A stretch of DNA of 64,000 nt. Origin: Vibrio astriarenae. Its GTDB lineage: Bacteria; Pseudomonadota; Gammaproteobacteria; Enterobacterales; Vibrionaceae. The translations under genes were made by a program, and so were the position numbers. This document shows, piece by piece, positions 8,084 to 16,646 of this stretch (its first letter is position 1; every line of letters starts with the position of its first letter). The notes under the pieces are model-generated. The model was not told the DNA's origin, searched no databases, and saw only the letters and a program-made list of their open reading frames with translations. The stretch lies in contig NZ_CP047476.1 of the NCBI RefSeq assembly GCF_010587385.1, forward strand, positions 248,001 to 312,000, written 5' to 3'.

Positions 8084-9664
8084 ATGCCTAATTCGACTCA
8101 AGCCATCAGTGCTTCTGACTTGGCCCAAAGTCCCTCGCAAAAGGCAGCTCCTGCTCTTTTACACAAACTTCAACTGACTAACCCCACTTTTCAAATGAGT
8201 AGCACCTTCTTTGTCGGGTTTATGTTATTGACGATTACCAACCCATCGCTACTTTCAGAGTGGGTCAATCAAGGGTTTTCATTCGCTACCCATTTCTTTG
8301 GCGCTTTCTGGCAGGTGTTACTGCTAGCCAACTTTGTCATCGGTCTTTACCTAGCATTTGGCCGTACTGGCAGTGTGAGACTTGGTGGTATTTCTGCTCC
8401 AGAAATCACCAGCTTTAAATGGATTTCAATCATTCTGTGCACGCTGCTTGCGGGTGGCGGTGTCTTTTGGGCAGCCGCAGAGCCCATCGCTCACTTCGTG
8501 AGTGCCCCTCCGTTGTTTGGTGACGCCTTACCGACTGATGCCGCAGTCAATGCCATGTCTCAATCTTTCTTACATTGGGGCTTCTTGGCGTGGGCTATCC
8601 TTGGTTGTCTATCAACCATCGTACTGATGCACCTACATTATGACAAAGGGTTACCATTACAACCTCGCACACTCTTATACCCAATCTTCGGTCAGCGAGT
8701 GATCACCGGTCGACTGGGTAATGTAGTCGATACCGCTTGTATTATTGCTGTGGCTGCGGGAACCATTGGACCAATCGGCTTTTTGGGTTTACAGATTAGC
8801 TACGCGTTAAATGCGCTGTTTGGTTTACCTGATAACTTTGTTACCCAAAGCCTAGTTATTTTGTTTGCGATGGCGATGTACACCGTGTCAGCGCTGAGTG
8901 GTGTGAGCAAAGGAATTCAAATTATCAGCCGCTACAACATCTTATTATCTGTGTTCTTGATAGGGTTCATCTTGTTGTTTGGCCCAACGAGTTTTATCGT
9001 TGATGGCTATGTGCAAGGCGTCGGCAGTATGGTCGACAACTTTGTTGTTATGGCACTGTATCGCGCAGATACCGAATGGTTGAGCTGGTGGACCGTCTTC
9101 TTCTGGGGGTGGTTTATCGGCTATGGCCCAATGATGGCCATTTTCATCACACGCATCTCTCGCGGTCGTACTATCCGCCAGCTCGTGATGTCGGTGAGTA
9201 TCGTTGCACCATTAGTGACTTGCTTTTGGTTTACTGCGATTGGTGGCAGTGGATTAGCGTTCGAGATTGCAAACCCTGGCGTTATCTCAACCGCGTTTGA
9301 AGGCTTTAATCTACCGGCAGTGTTGTTGGCGATTACCAGTCAGCTACCATTCTCAACGCCAATCGCTTTATTGTTTTTGCTTCTCACCACCACATTCATC
9401 GTAACAACAGGTGACTCGATGACTTACACCATCAGTATGGTGATCAGCGGTGATAAAGAGCCAAATGCCGTGATCCGCGCATTTTGGGGCATCACTATGG
9501 GTTTAGTCGCGATTGTCCTGATCTCGATGGGAGAGGGCGGCATTGGCGCATTGCAGTCTTTCATTGTTGTGACGGCAGTGCCAGTATCACTCATATTGCT
9601 TCCTACTTTGTGGTTTGGCTATCAATACGCTCAAACGATGGCAAGCAAACAAGGCATCAACTAA
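8084..9664 (+). CDS. BCCT-family betaine/carnitine/choline transporter
   Basis: Integral membrane transporter of about 526 residues with roughly 12 hydrophobic helices. The family signature is clear in the region WWTVFFWGWFIGYGP followed by MMAIFITRISRGRTIR, and in the earlier GGGVFWAAAEP. BCCT carriers import quaternary ammonium compounds using Na+ or H+ gradients, often as osmoprotectants; the substrate cannot be read here. A GTG four codons upstream is an alternative start; neither has a good ribosome site. The gene converges on a LysR gene across a shared hairpin, and the LysR product may be its regulator. Confidence 0.9.
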   Translation: MPNSTQAISASDLAQSPSQKAAPALLHKLQLTNPTFQMSSTFFVGFMLLTITNPSLLSEWVNQGFSFATHFFGAFWQVLLLANFVIGLYLAFGRTGSVRLGGISAPEITSFKWISIILCTLLAGGGVFWAAAEPIAHFVSAPPLFGDALPTDAAVNAMSQSFLHWGFLAWAILGCLSTIVLMHLHYDKGLPLQPRTLLYPIFGQRVITGRLGNVVDTACIIAVAAGTIGPIGFLGLQISYALNALFGLPDNFVTQSLVILFAMAMYTVSALSGVSKGIQIISRYNILLSVFLIGFILLFGPTSFIVDGYVQGVGSMVDNFVVMALYRADTEWLSWWTVFFWGWFIGYGPMMAIFITRISRGRTIRQLVMSVSIVAPLVTCFWFTAIGGSGLAFEIANPGVISTAFEGFNLPAVLLAITSQLPFSTPIALLFLLLTTTFIVTTGDSMTYTISMVISGDKEPNAVIRAFWGITMGLVAIVLISMGEGGIGALQSFIVVTAVPVSLILLPTLWFGYQYAQTMASKQGIN

Positions 9665-9671
9665 GTGCGAA

Positions 9672-9709
9672 GGGGTTAGACTCGATTGGGTAAAATCGAT
9701 TCCGACCCC
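9672..9709. terminator. Bidirectional terminator between BCCT and LysR genes
   Basis: GGGGT...ACCCC pairs at the outside and TCGAT/ATCGA inside, followed by a CTTTTTG run on the plus strand. It sits in the 60-base gap between convergent genes. Confidence 0.65.
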
Positions 9710-9724
9710 GCTAGCTTTTTGTCT

Positions 9725-10684
9725 TTACAAGCTACTAAGCACTTCTCGTTGAACCGTATCAATGAGAAGTTGCTTAAACCACAAATGAGCAGGGCTGTTA
9801 GCCGTTCGCTTGTGTTCAATCAGGTAAATATTCACCGCACATTCCGGGTCGCTATCCAGCGCAAAAACAGGCACCAGTTTTCCTTCCATCTCTTTTGAGC
9901 TAGCCACCAAATGAGAAGAGACCATCACGGTTTCTGTTGTTTGCATTACTTCAACCAGCGTCATTAACTGACCACTCTTGAAGACCACATCTCGCTCAAT
10001 CCCCTTTTTTGCCAGCAATGCATCGACCGGATTACTCACGCCAAACGACGAGCGAATATCGAGGCTCATATCCACAAAACGATAGTTGAAGCAGTCTTCA
10101 AGCGTGACGGTCTTAGCCTGAGCAAGCGGGTGATTCGGTGAAACATAAAAAACAGGATAAGAAGAGCCGATTATTTCATAAGGGAACTCGATGCCATTAT
10201 CTGGTGCTTCAACATGGATAGAGAAATCCACATCACGAGCCGCTAGTTGCTGCTCAGGGTTTCTCGCCACCGGGAACTCAACCAAGCTAGCGAAAGGCGC
10301 TTGCTTGTTTAGCTCAGTCGCCAATGGGATACACAAGAAACTACTCATCAAAGGCGGCGCAGAGAGCACAAAGGTTTGGTCGCACTTATCAGGCGAGAAC
10401 GCAGATTTTGCCACCAGGCTCTGCATACTTCGAAGCAGTTCTTCAAGAGGTTGCTGCAACTCCAGCGCCTTTTGAGTTGGCACCAAGCCATTCGATTCAC
10501 GATAAAACAGCGGGTCATCAAACAAGTCACGAAGGCGACCTAAAGTGCGACTCATCGCTGGCTGAGACAGATAAAGCGTCTGCGCCGCGCGGGTAACGTT
10601 CTTCTCTTTGATAAGCACGCTCAGTGAGACGAGCAAGTTAAGATCAAGCCGAGAAAGCTGCTGTTCTAATGTGACCATGTCCAT
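9725..10684 (-). CDS. LysR-family transcriptional regulator
   Basis: A 319-residue LysR-type regulator. The N-terminal winged helix-turn-helix is clear (LNLLVSLSVLIKEKNVTRAA, then LSQPAMSRTLGRLRDLF) and is followed by a periplasmic-binding-protein-like effector domain. The start may be the first or third methionine. It faces the BCCT gene tail to tail. The last codons lie in an inverted repeat that recurs at 43.29 kb. Effector and targets are unknown. Confidence 0.92.
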   Translation of the reverse strand: MDMVTLEQQLSRLDLNLLVSLSVLIKEKNVTRAAQTLYLSQPAMSRTLGRLRDLFDDPLFYRESNGLVPTQKALELQQPLEELLRSMQSLVAKSAFSPDKCDQTFVLSAPPLMSSFLCIPLATELNKQAPFASLVEFPVARNPEQQLAARDVDFSIHVEAPDNGIEFPYEIIGSSYPVFYVSPNHPLAQAKTVTLEDCFNYRFVDMSLDIRSSFGVSNPVDALLAKKGIERDVVFKSGQLMTLVEVMQTTETVMVSSHLVASSKEMEGKLVPVFALDSDPECAVNIYLIEHKRTANSPAHLWFKQLLIDTVQREVLSSL

Positions 10685-11160
10685 GCGCCCAAGTTATATC
10701 CATATGGTTTTATTGTAATTGAGGTGCATGAATGATCAAGGCGGGCATAGTAGAAGCAGGTGTAGAGTTAGTGATACGTGCACTTCCTGATTAACGCATT
10801 GATTAATATTAGTTTAGTGAGTCATTCTGAATTCATTCCAGAATCTAATCAAACAGAATACAAGCTATCCCTCAAGAAAAGTCACGACTGAGAGAACATG
10901 ACGCGATAAGTACCAACTATCTGGGCAAAAACGTTTTATATGCTTTTCCGGCGCTGATTGCCCCTAAATTATATAGGCAGTATTCCTGTCGATATTCCAC
11001 ATAGCTTGGATATGAGTGAAAACAAACTTTCATATTTGAATGATTCAAGTGCATTAATGTCTATTTTTGAATCCTATCTGCCGACTTACAATGCTTAGCG
11101 TTGATGAGGGCTGAGATTATCCCAGCTCTTAAAGGTTAAATTCAGTCAGAGGTCTGTACT
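10685..11160. other. Intergenic region with a palindromic repeat
   Basis: This divergent space holds promoters for the LysR gene and the repeat-protein gene and one copy of a short palindromic repeat. I saw no RNA gene or further reading frame with a ribosome site. Confidence 0.5.
10821..10853 (+). repeat. Short palindromic repeat, copy 1
   Basis: Contains the inverted halves TTCTGAA...TTCCAGAA inside a 33-base unit starting GTCATTCTGAA and ending ATCTAATCAAA. About 29 of 33 bases match a second copy at 43219. Such REP-like elements are scattered in many gammaproteobacterial genomes. Confidence 0.65.
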
Positions 11161-11667
11161 ATGAAAGCTACCACTATTGGTCTTATTGTTTCAATCATCT
11201 CATTTTCTTCAATGGTTAATGCTCAAAATTACAATGAGCAGGTGAGTGCCAACCTATCGATTGAAAATGCAAAGTCAAATATTCAACGATTCAAATCAAA
11301 AGAGTTGTTAGAGCAAACATTGTCTTATTCTCAGCCAAGTCGTTCCGATTCATTAATTTATGACGAAGATGAGCAGCGCACCAGTGAACGTTTTGCCTAT
11401 TTAGACCCAAGTGAAAAAACAGGTGGTGGCTTTACCTATGACGAAGATGAGAAACGCACAAGCGAACGTTTTGCTTATTTAGACCCAAGCGAAAAAACAG
11501 GTGGTGGCTTTACCTATGACGAAGATGAGAAGCGCACCAGTGAACGTTTTGCTTATTTAGACCCAAGCGAAAAAACAGGCGGTGGCTTTACCTATGACGA
11601 AGATGAACAACGTACAAGCGAGCGCTATCAATCAACATTAGAGCCTATCTTCGAACATTATGTTTAA
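11161..11667 (+). CDS. Secreted protein with 26-residue tandem repeats
   Basis: A 168-residue protein with an N-terminal signal peptide (MKATTIGLIVSIISFSSMVNA, cleavage after NA). Residues 67 to 155 contain three perfect or near-perfect 26-residue repeats and a fourth partial one. The unit begins YDEDE(Q/K)RTSERFAYL and ends DPSEKTGGGFT. Repeats are acidic with an RTSER core. Copies are nearly identical at DNA level, so copy number could change by slippage. I do not recognise a family; an extracellular or periplasmic structural or binding role is only a guess. An SDR gene follows 69 bases downstream on the same strand. Confidence 0.8.
   Translation: MKATTIGLIVSIISFSSMVNAQNYNEQVSANLSIENAKSNIQRFKSKELLEQTLSYSQPSRSDSLIYDEDEQRTSERFAYLDPSEKTGGGFTYDEDEKRTSERFAYLDPSEKTGGGFTYDEDEKRTSERFAYLDPSEKTGGGFTYDEDEQRTSERYQSTLEPIFEHYV
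11359..11625 (+). repeat. 78-bp coding tandem repeat (3.4 copies)
   Basis: Units begin at 11359, 11437 and 11515, with a partial fourth at 11593 that ends after 33 bases. Each keeps frame and differs only at a few third positions and a Gln/Lys codon, which suggests recent expansion or homogenisation. Confidence 0.9.
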
Positions 11668-11736
11668 ACGAAGAAAACAGAATAATTCAGCGAACTAACG
11701 ATCTATTTAACTGGCTATCCAGTGGGAGTAAGAGAA

Positions 11737-12537
11737 ATGTCTTTTAATTTTAAACAAAAATACGGCGGTTGGGCATTAGTGACTGGTGCAACTTCTGGTA
11801 TTGGTGAGCAACTGGCAAAACAGCTTGCGGCTGACGGAATGAATCTCGTATTGGTTGCTCGTCGTGAAAAAGAGTTAAAGGAATATGCTCAATCTCTGGC
11901 TTTTGAGTACTCAATTGAAACGGACGTTATCGTCGCTGATCTAGCGACTCAGGAAGGCATAGATAAAGTAAAAACCAATAAACGCGACATCGGGTTGATG
12001 GCACTATCGGCAGGGCTGGAAACTAATGGTGCTTTCGAAAAACTTAACCTAGATAGTGAGCGAAGAATGTTGGAGGTAAACGTTTCTTCGACGATGGAAT
12101 TGAGCCATCACTTCAGTAAGGCAATGGTCAAACGAGGTAAAGGTGCGATTTTGTTGGTCGCAAGTATGTTTGGGCAAATGGCATCTCCTTACTTCTCAAC
12201 TTACGCAGGCTCTAAAGCCTTTGTCATTGGTTTTGGACAATCCCTTTTCGGGGAGTTAAAGCCTAAAGGTGTTGATGTAAGTATCTTATCACCTGGACTC
12301 ACAAAAACGCCTATGGCTGTGAATACAGGCGTTAACTGGAGCAAAGTCCCAATGGCTGCGAAAACACCTGAAAAAGTTGCAAAAGTCGCTTTGCAAGGTA
12401 TTGGTAAACGTGTCGTCACCGTTCCCGGCATACGTAACAACATTATGGTGGCAATGGCTGACTTTACGCCGCGCAAACTCATGGCCTCGGTGATGACGCG
12501 TATGCTTGACAATGCCCTTGATCCAAAGCGTCTCTAG
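11737..12537 (+). CDS. Short-chain dehydrogenase/reductase (SDR)
   Basis: NAD(P)-dependent oxidoreductase of about 266 residues. It shows the Rossmann motif TGATSGIG, an ARRE segment following strand 2 that suits NADP binding, the catalytic serine in VASMFGQ and the YxxxK pair in YAGSKAF, and a PGLTKT loop. I place the start at the ATG preceded by GGGAG/GAGA rather than an upstream in-frame GTG. It may share a transcript with the repeat-protein gene. The C-terminal 40 residues are longer than minimal SDRs. Substrate unknown. Confidence 0.88.
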   Translation: MSFNFKQKYGGWALVTGATSGIGEQLAKQLAADGMNLVLVARREKELKEYAQSLAFEYSIETDVIVADLATQEGIDKVKTNKRDIGLMALSAGLETNGAFEKLNLDSERRMLEVNVSSTMELSHHFSKAMVKRGKGAILLVASMFGQMASPYFSTYAGSKAFVIGFGQSLFGELKPKGVDVSILSPGLTKTPMAVNTGVNWSKVPMAAKTPEKVAKVALQGIGKRVVTVPGIRNNIMVAMADFTPRKLMASVMTRMLDNALDPKRL

Positions 12538-12607
12538 AGTAACTTACTTTAACAAGTACGAACCTTGGTAAATAAGCGTAGTCCGTTTCACTTAATGACA
12601 ACGAAAG

Positions 12608-12640
12608 CAGCAACCTAACAAATAGAATCTTAGGTTGCTG
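12608..12640 (+). terminator. Rho-independent terminator after the SDR gene
   Basis: CAGCAACCTAA pairs perfectly with TTAGGTTGCTG over an 11-base loop, followed by TTTGATTATTTAATT. Confidence 0.8.
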
Positions 12641-12819
12641 TTTGATTATTTAATTGTTGGTAGGGTGACTTAATACCCGTAATTAACAAGAAAAACTGAT
12701 TGGGCACCAACGTACCCTGATTAGACTATCAATCTGTTGTAGCAGCGTGCAGAACCTACTACCTCAAGCGGTTACTTAGCTAAAAAAGGCGATGCTATTA
12801 TGCATGGGTTTGATTGTGT

Positions 12820-13128
12820 TCAGGCACGTCTACCATGCTTTTTACTACCACCGCTATAAGGGTACACGTTGTGAATACGCTGCTTTATCTTAGATGGCAC
12901 AGATTTAGAAAATACTAGCTTAGTTGTAAAGCGATTCTTGTACACTTTGATCTTCCCTGAAAATGGCTGTTTATGGGCGATCTCTTTGCAATCCGATAAA
13001 AAACCAACTGGGATCCGACCTTTCTGGCTGGTGAGTTTTCCGTCATCAAAAGTCATTGTCATAATCGGTCGATCTTTGAACACCAGAACAGCGATAACTA
13101 TTACGGCAAGGACAAGCACATATTCCAT
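12820..13128 (-). CDS. DUF3634 family protein
   Basis: A 102-residue protein with an N-terminal membrane segment (MEYVLVLAVIVIAVLVF) followed by a small basic domain (TMTFDDGKLTSQKGRIP... ending SGGSKKHGRR). The length and order fit DUF3634, a small family common in Vibrio. The function of DUF3634 is unknown. It stands alone, flanked by non-coding stretches of about 280 and 360 bases. Confidence 0.72.
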   Translation of the reverse strand: MEYVLVLAVIVIAVLVFKDRPIMTMTFDDGKLTSQKGRIPVGFLSDCKEIAHKQPFSGKIKVYKNRFTTKLVFSKSVPSKIKQRIHNVYPYSGGSKKHGRRA

Positions 13129-13488
13129 TTTCGGCTCCTAACTAGTTGTTGTTCGTCGTGGATTCTACCAGTAGAGCCCAGCATAGCTCATTCTTATCTT
13201 ATAACATGTTTAGCAGAATACGCTCGAACCTAGATAACCGCTCTGTGATCGGTATAACGCTGGGATGTTATAGACAAAGGCCGAAGAAACAACGCGTAAC
13301 CTATCGACTCTGGTAATGGAAATCAGAACGTTAGGAGTCTTGGGGAAATGAATATCCTATCCCCACATGGTGAGACTAAATGGATAATGTCGGTCCCCAT
13401 AGACGCGACCGATTACCTGGTCGTTCATACGCAATTATCAACGAATATGAATTTATGCCAATGTAAAGTGTAATTGCGGAATATAGGT
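13129..13488. other. Intergenic region, nothing recognised
   Basis: About 360 bases between the DUF3634 gene and the 3' end of a LysR gene. No hairpin with a T run, RNA gene or convincing small frame was seen; it should contain the DUF3634 promoter near its left end. Confidence 0.4.
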
Positions 13489-14370
13489 TTATTGCTGACT
13501 CGCTTTCCCCAAGTGTTCGACAAGATACTCCATTAGCAACCTTATTTTATTATTATGTTGAACATCCCGGTGACAGGCTAGATAAACTGGCAAGGCAGGG
13601 ATTTTCAAACCACACTCTATGGACTCTAGGTGTGCTTTTTCAGCAACATCGCGATGAGTGAATACAATACCTCCCCCAAAGGTTGCTAGCTCAACGAGAA
13701 GCGGCATATTGTCTGTGCGGAAGAATAACTCATCGTTTTTTATGTCCCACCCTAATGCTGCTGCCCCTTCTTCAAGCTGTTTATCACGGTCGTACCCTAA
13801 AACCCGGTGGTTTGAAAAATCTTTTGGATTTTCTGGTGTGCCAGCTTTGGCCAAGTATTCCTTACTCGCGAAGGCACCCAGTTCGATATCAAATAAATGT
13901 TTCATCACGAGATCTTGCTGTTGAGGCCTGAGCATTCTAATCGCGATGTCTGCATCACGTTTATCAAGGCTTGTTATTTGATTCGTAACAACCACTTGCA
14001 CTTGCAAATTCGGATATGAGTCTAGAAAACCGGGTAATATTTCCGGCAAGTAATATTGAGAAATCATCTCATTGACTGACAACCTTACTGTACCAGACAG
14101 CGCAATATCTTGACCTTGCACCAGCCTTTCGAGCTTGTTCGCTGACGCCGCCATTTTTCTGCTTTCTTCTAACAAGGTTTGGCCAAAACTTGTTAATGCA
14201 AGGCCTCGCGTACTCCTATCAAATAGGGAGCGTCCAAGCTGTTTTTCAAGTTGGTAAAGCTGTCTGCTTAAAGTTGGTTGCGAAGTATCGAGAGCTGATG
14301 CGGCTTTTGTCAGGCTTCCACTCTCAGCCACAGCTAAAAACACATGCCAAAAATGCCAATCAATATTCAT
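13489..14370 (-). CDS. LysR-family transcriptional regulator
   Basis: A 293-residue LysR-type regulator whose natural start is the methionine in MNIDWHFWHVFLAVAE; seven in-frame codons upstream are not needed. The winged helix-turn-helix reads GSLTKAASALDTSQPTLSRQL, then a long linker helix and an effector domain (SGTVRLSVNEMISQYYLPEIL). It is divergent from a quinone-oxidoreductase-like gene with about 120 bases between the start codons, the classic arrangement for LysR control of its neighbour. The inducing ligand is unknown. Confidence 0.9.
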   Translation of the reverse strand: MNIDWHFWHVFLAVAESGSLTKAASALDTSQPTLSRQLYQLEKQLGRSLFDRSTRGLALTSFGQTLLEESRKMAASANKLERLVQGQDIALSGTVRLSVNEMISQYYLPEILPGFLDSYPNLQVQVVVTNQITSLDKRDADIAIRMLRPQQQDLVMKHLFDIELGAFASKEYLAKAGTPENPKDFSNHRVLGYDRDKQLEEGAAALGWDIKNDELFFRTDNMPLLVELATFGGGIVFTHRDVAEKAHLESIECGLKIPALPVYLACHRDVQHNNKIRLLMEYLVEHLGKASQQ

Positions 14371-14489
14371 ATTTGCATACCCGCATTGCACTTTCTCACG
14401 TTCTTTACGTCAAAATTACATATTAAACTCATTGCACTTTAATTTAAATACACACTCAGAACCTATTACGACGTCTCGGAGGCTGTTTA

Positions 14490-15509
14490 ATGGAAACCAA
14501 TACTAGTGCAATGGTCGTTTCTCATGGTGACCCCCTTTGTTTGAAACTTGTAACGACTGACATACCAAAACCTGGACCAAAGGAAGTCAGGGTCAAAATC
14601 ATCGTAGCCGGTGTCGGTTGGGCAGATATCATGGCGCGCAGAGGAGGGTATCCACTCGCTCCCAGCTTACCTTTTGTGCCTGGTTACGATTTCGCTGGGA
14701 TTGTTGATGAGGTTGGCGACGAAGTTTCAGAGTTTAACATTGGTGAAAATGTCGTTGGATTGAATCCAAAGTACGGTTGCTACACTCAATACTTGTCTAT
14801 TTCTACCGATTTGCTAGTCAAATATCCAAAGCAACTAAGTGCCGCGAAGGTCTGTGCATTGTCCCTAAATTATTTGACCGCTTACTGCATGTTATTTACC
14901 AAGGCCAATGTTCAGCCACAGCAAACCATATTGGTGCATTCAGCAGCCGGTGGTGTGGGTTCGGCGCTAGCTCAATTGGCCAATCAATTTGGAGTTAGGG
15001 TTTTGGGAACGGCGTCTTCAAACAAGCAAGAGACTCTAAAAGAGCTTGGAGTATGTCCGATCGATCATTACCAAAATGATTTCGTTCAAGAAGTGCTTTC
15101 CTATTGCCCTAGGGGTGTCGATGCTGCTTTTGATTCAGTGGGCGGCGCACATTTAAATCGCACAGTGAAGACAGTTAAAAAAGGCGGTATTGCCGTGAGC
15201 TACGGTTTTTCAGGAGGAAGCTTTGGAGGGCTATTCAAAATGATTGCGGGCGTCGTACAGCTCGGCATATTAAACATCCTCCCTAATGGAAAGTCCGTTA
15301 ATTTTTGCGCTTTACCTTCCGAAGTTGATAAGAACAGACAGTGGTATAAACAAACCCTCACCCAACTTATCAACATGCTAGAAAGAGAAGAAATAAACCC
15401 TATTATCTCGAGCGTAGTGCCGTTGTCTCAAGTGCATAAAGCACATCAAGAGCTAGAAAGTGGACAGTGTATCGGTAAGGTTTTAATAAAGTGCGCTGAG
15501 ACCACCTAG
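14490..15509 (+). CDS. Medium-chain dehydrogenase, quinone oxidoreductase type
   Basis: A 339-residue NAD(P)H-dependent MDR-family enzyme. It has the N-terminal GroES-like fold (VAGVGWADIMARRGGYPLAPSLPFVPGYDFAG) and the nucleotide motif HSAAGGVGSALAQLA. The zinc-ligand cysteines and histidine of alcohol dehydrogenases are absent, pointing to the zinc-free quinone reductase/zeta-crystallin branch. GGAGG lies seven bases before the ATG. Its likely regulator is the divergent LysR gene. Substrate, perhaps a quinone or an enone, cannot be assigned. Confidence 0.87.
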   Translation: METNTSAMVVSHGDPLCLKLVTTDIPKPGPKEVRVKIIVAGVGWADIMARRGGYPLAPSLPFVPGYDFAGIVDEVGDEVSEFNIGENVVGLNPKYGCYTQYLSISTDLLVKYPKQLSAAKVCALSLNYLTAYCMLFTKANVQPQQTILVHSAAGGVGSALAQLANQFGVRVLGTASSNKQETLKELGVCPIDHYQNDFVQEVLSYCPRGVDAAFDSVGGAHLNRTVKTVKKGGIAVSYGFSGGSFGGLFKMIAGVVQLGILNILPNGKSVNFCALPSEVDKNRQWYKQTLTQLINMLEREEINPIISSVVPLSQVHKAHQELESGQCIGKVLIKCAETT

Positions 15510-15661
15510 GAGTGACTTCAGCATGAGTTGCTGCGCCCAACTGACAAGACCAAAAATACCTAGCATAGGCAGTGACTATCAAATCAATAATAACAATTGA
15601 TTTAACCTATCTTGAGATTTTAAATAAAATTCAGTGATTCAGGTTTAGGTGAGTAGATTAA

Positions 15662-16537
15662 ATGGACAAGAAGGCACTAGTCGTTGAAGGCGGAGCAATG
15701 CGCGGTATTTTTGCAGCAGGGGTTTTGGACTCTTTTATGCAACAAGAGTATAACCCTTTTCAATTTGCCATCGGGGCTTCTGCAGGTGCGTCCAATTTGC
15801 TGGGTTATTTGGCGAAACAACCAAAGCGTAGCTATCAAATCATTACCGAACTCGGTACATCTGCTGACTTCTATAACCCAGCTAGGTTTGTGAAAGGCGG
15901 GCACTTAACAGATGTGAAATGGCTGAGCGAAACCTCATTGCAGAAATATCCACTTCACCTTGATACATTGCTGAATAACATTCCTTTGTATGCAACGACG
16001 ACCGATATTGAAACCGGGGTTGCTAATTACTTTAAAGTCACAAAAGATAACCTTCTCAATGTCATTGAAGCCACGACGGCATTACCCGTAGCCTATCGAG
16101 GGACACCTTGTTTTTCGGGTAGCTGCTTTACTGATGGTGCGGTAGCCGACTCAATTCCTGTGAAGGAAGCCTATAGGCGAGGAGCACGAGACATCACTGT
16201 GATCTTATCTCATCCTCTTAGCTATTCTATGCCAGAATCCAATAGCCACTGGCTAATGAAACGACTGCTATCAGACAAGCCTCAAGTTGCTGATGCACTG
16301 AAAACTAGAGCAAATCGATACAACCAAGCGCTTGAGTTTATTCGCTTCCCACCAAAAGATGCTAAAGTAAGGGTGATTGCTCCACCAGAAGACTTTCCCG
16401 TTAAGCGTCTGTCTCGTAAACCAGCGGTATTAGAGGCAGGCTATCAAATGGGTGTTGATGCGGGAGCAGAGCACCTTGCAAACTTAAGTGGCATAAAGCG
16501 ATATACTCCAGAAGAGTGTTCAGCTTGTTATGAATAG
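15662..16537 (+). CDS. Patatin-like phospholipase
   Basis: A 291-residue patatin-fold lipid acyl hydrolase. The oxyanion motif GGAMRGIF, the nucleophile motif GASAGA (near residue 40) and the catalytic aspartate in TDGAVADSIPV (near 155) form the Ser-Asp dyad. The C-terminal third (FPVKRLSRKPAVLEAGYQMGVDAG) resembles the DUF6363-type tail of YjjU-like bacterial patatins. There is no signal peptide, so it probably acts in the cytoplasm. It stands alone. Confidence 0.9.
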   Translation: MDKKALVVEGGAMRGIFAAGVLDSFMQQEYNPFQFAIGASAGASNLLGYLAKQPKRSYQIITELGTSADFYNPARFVKGGHLTDVKWLSETSLQKYPLHLDTLLNNIPLYATTTDIETGVANYFKVTKDNLLNVIEATTALPVAYRGTPCFSGSCFTDGAVADSIPVKEAYRRGARDITVILSHPLSYSMPESNSHWLMKRLLSDKPQVADALKTRANRYNQALEFIRFPPKDAKVRVIAPPEDFPVKRLSRKPAVLEAGYQMGVDAGAEHLANLSGIKRYTPEECSACYE

Positions 16538-16646
16538 GCTGTTGAGGTCAGGCCTTGATTCTCGCGTTCTAATCCAAATCGTTATAACAAGGTTTATAAA
16601 TAAGCTCAGGTTCTCGCACGTTTCGGCGTAGAGATGCGCTCACCGA

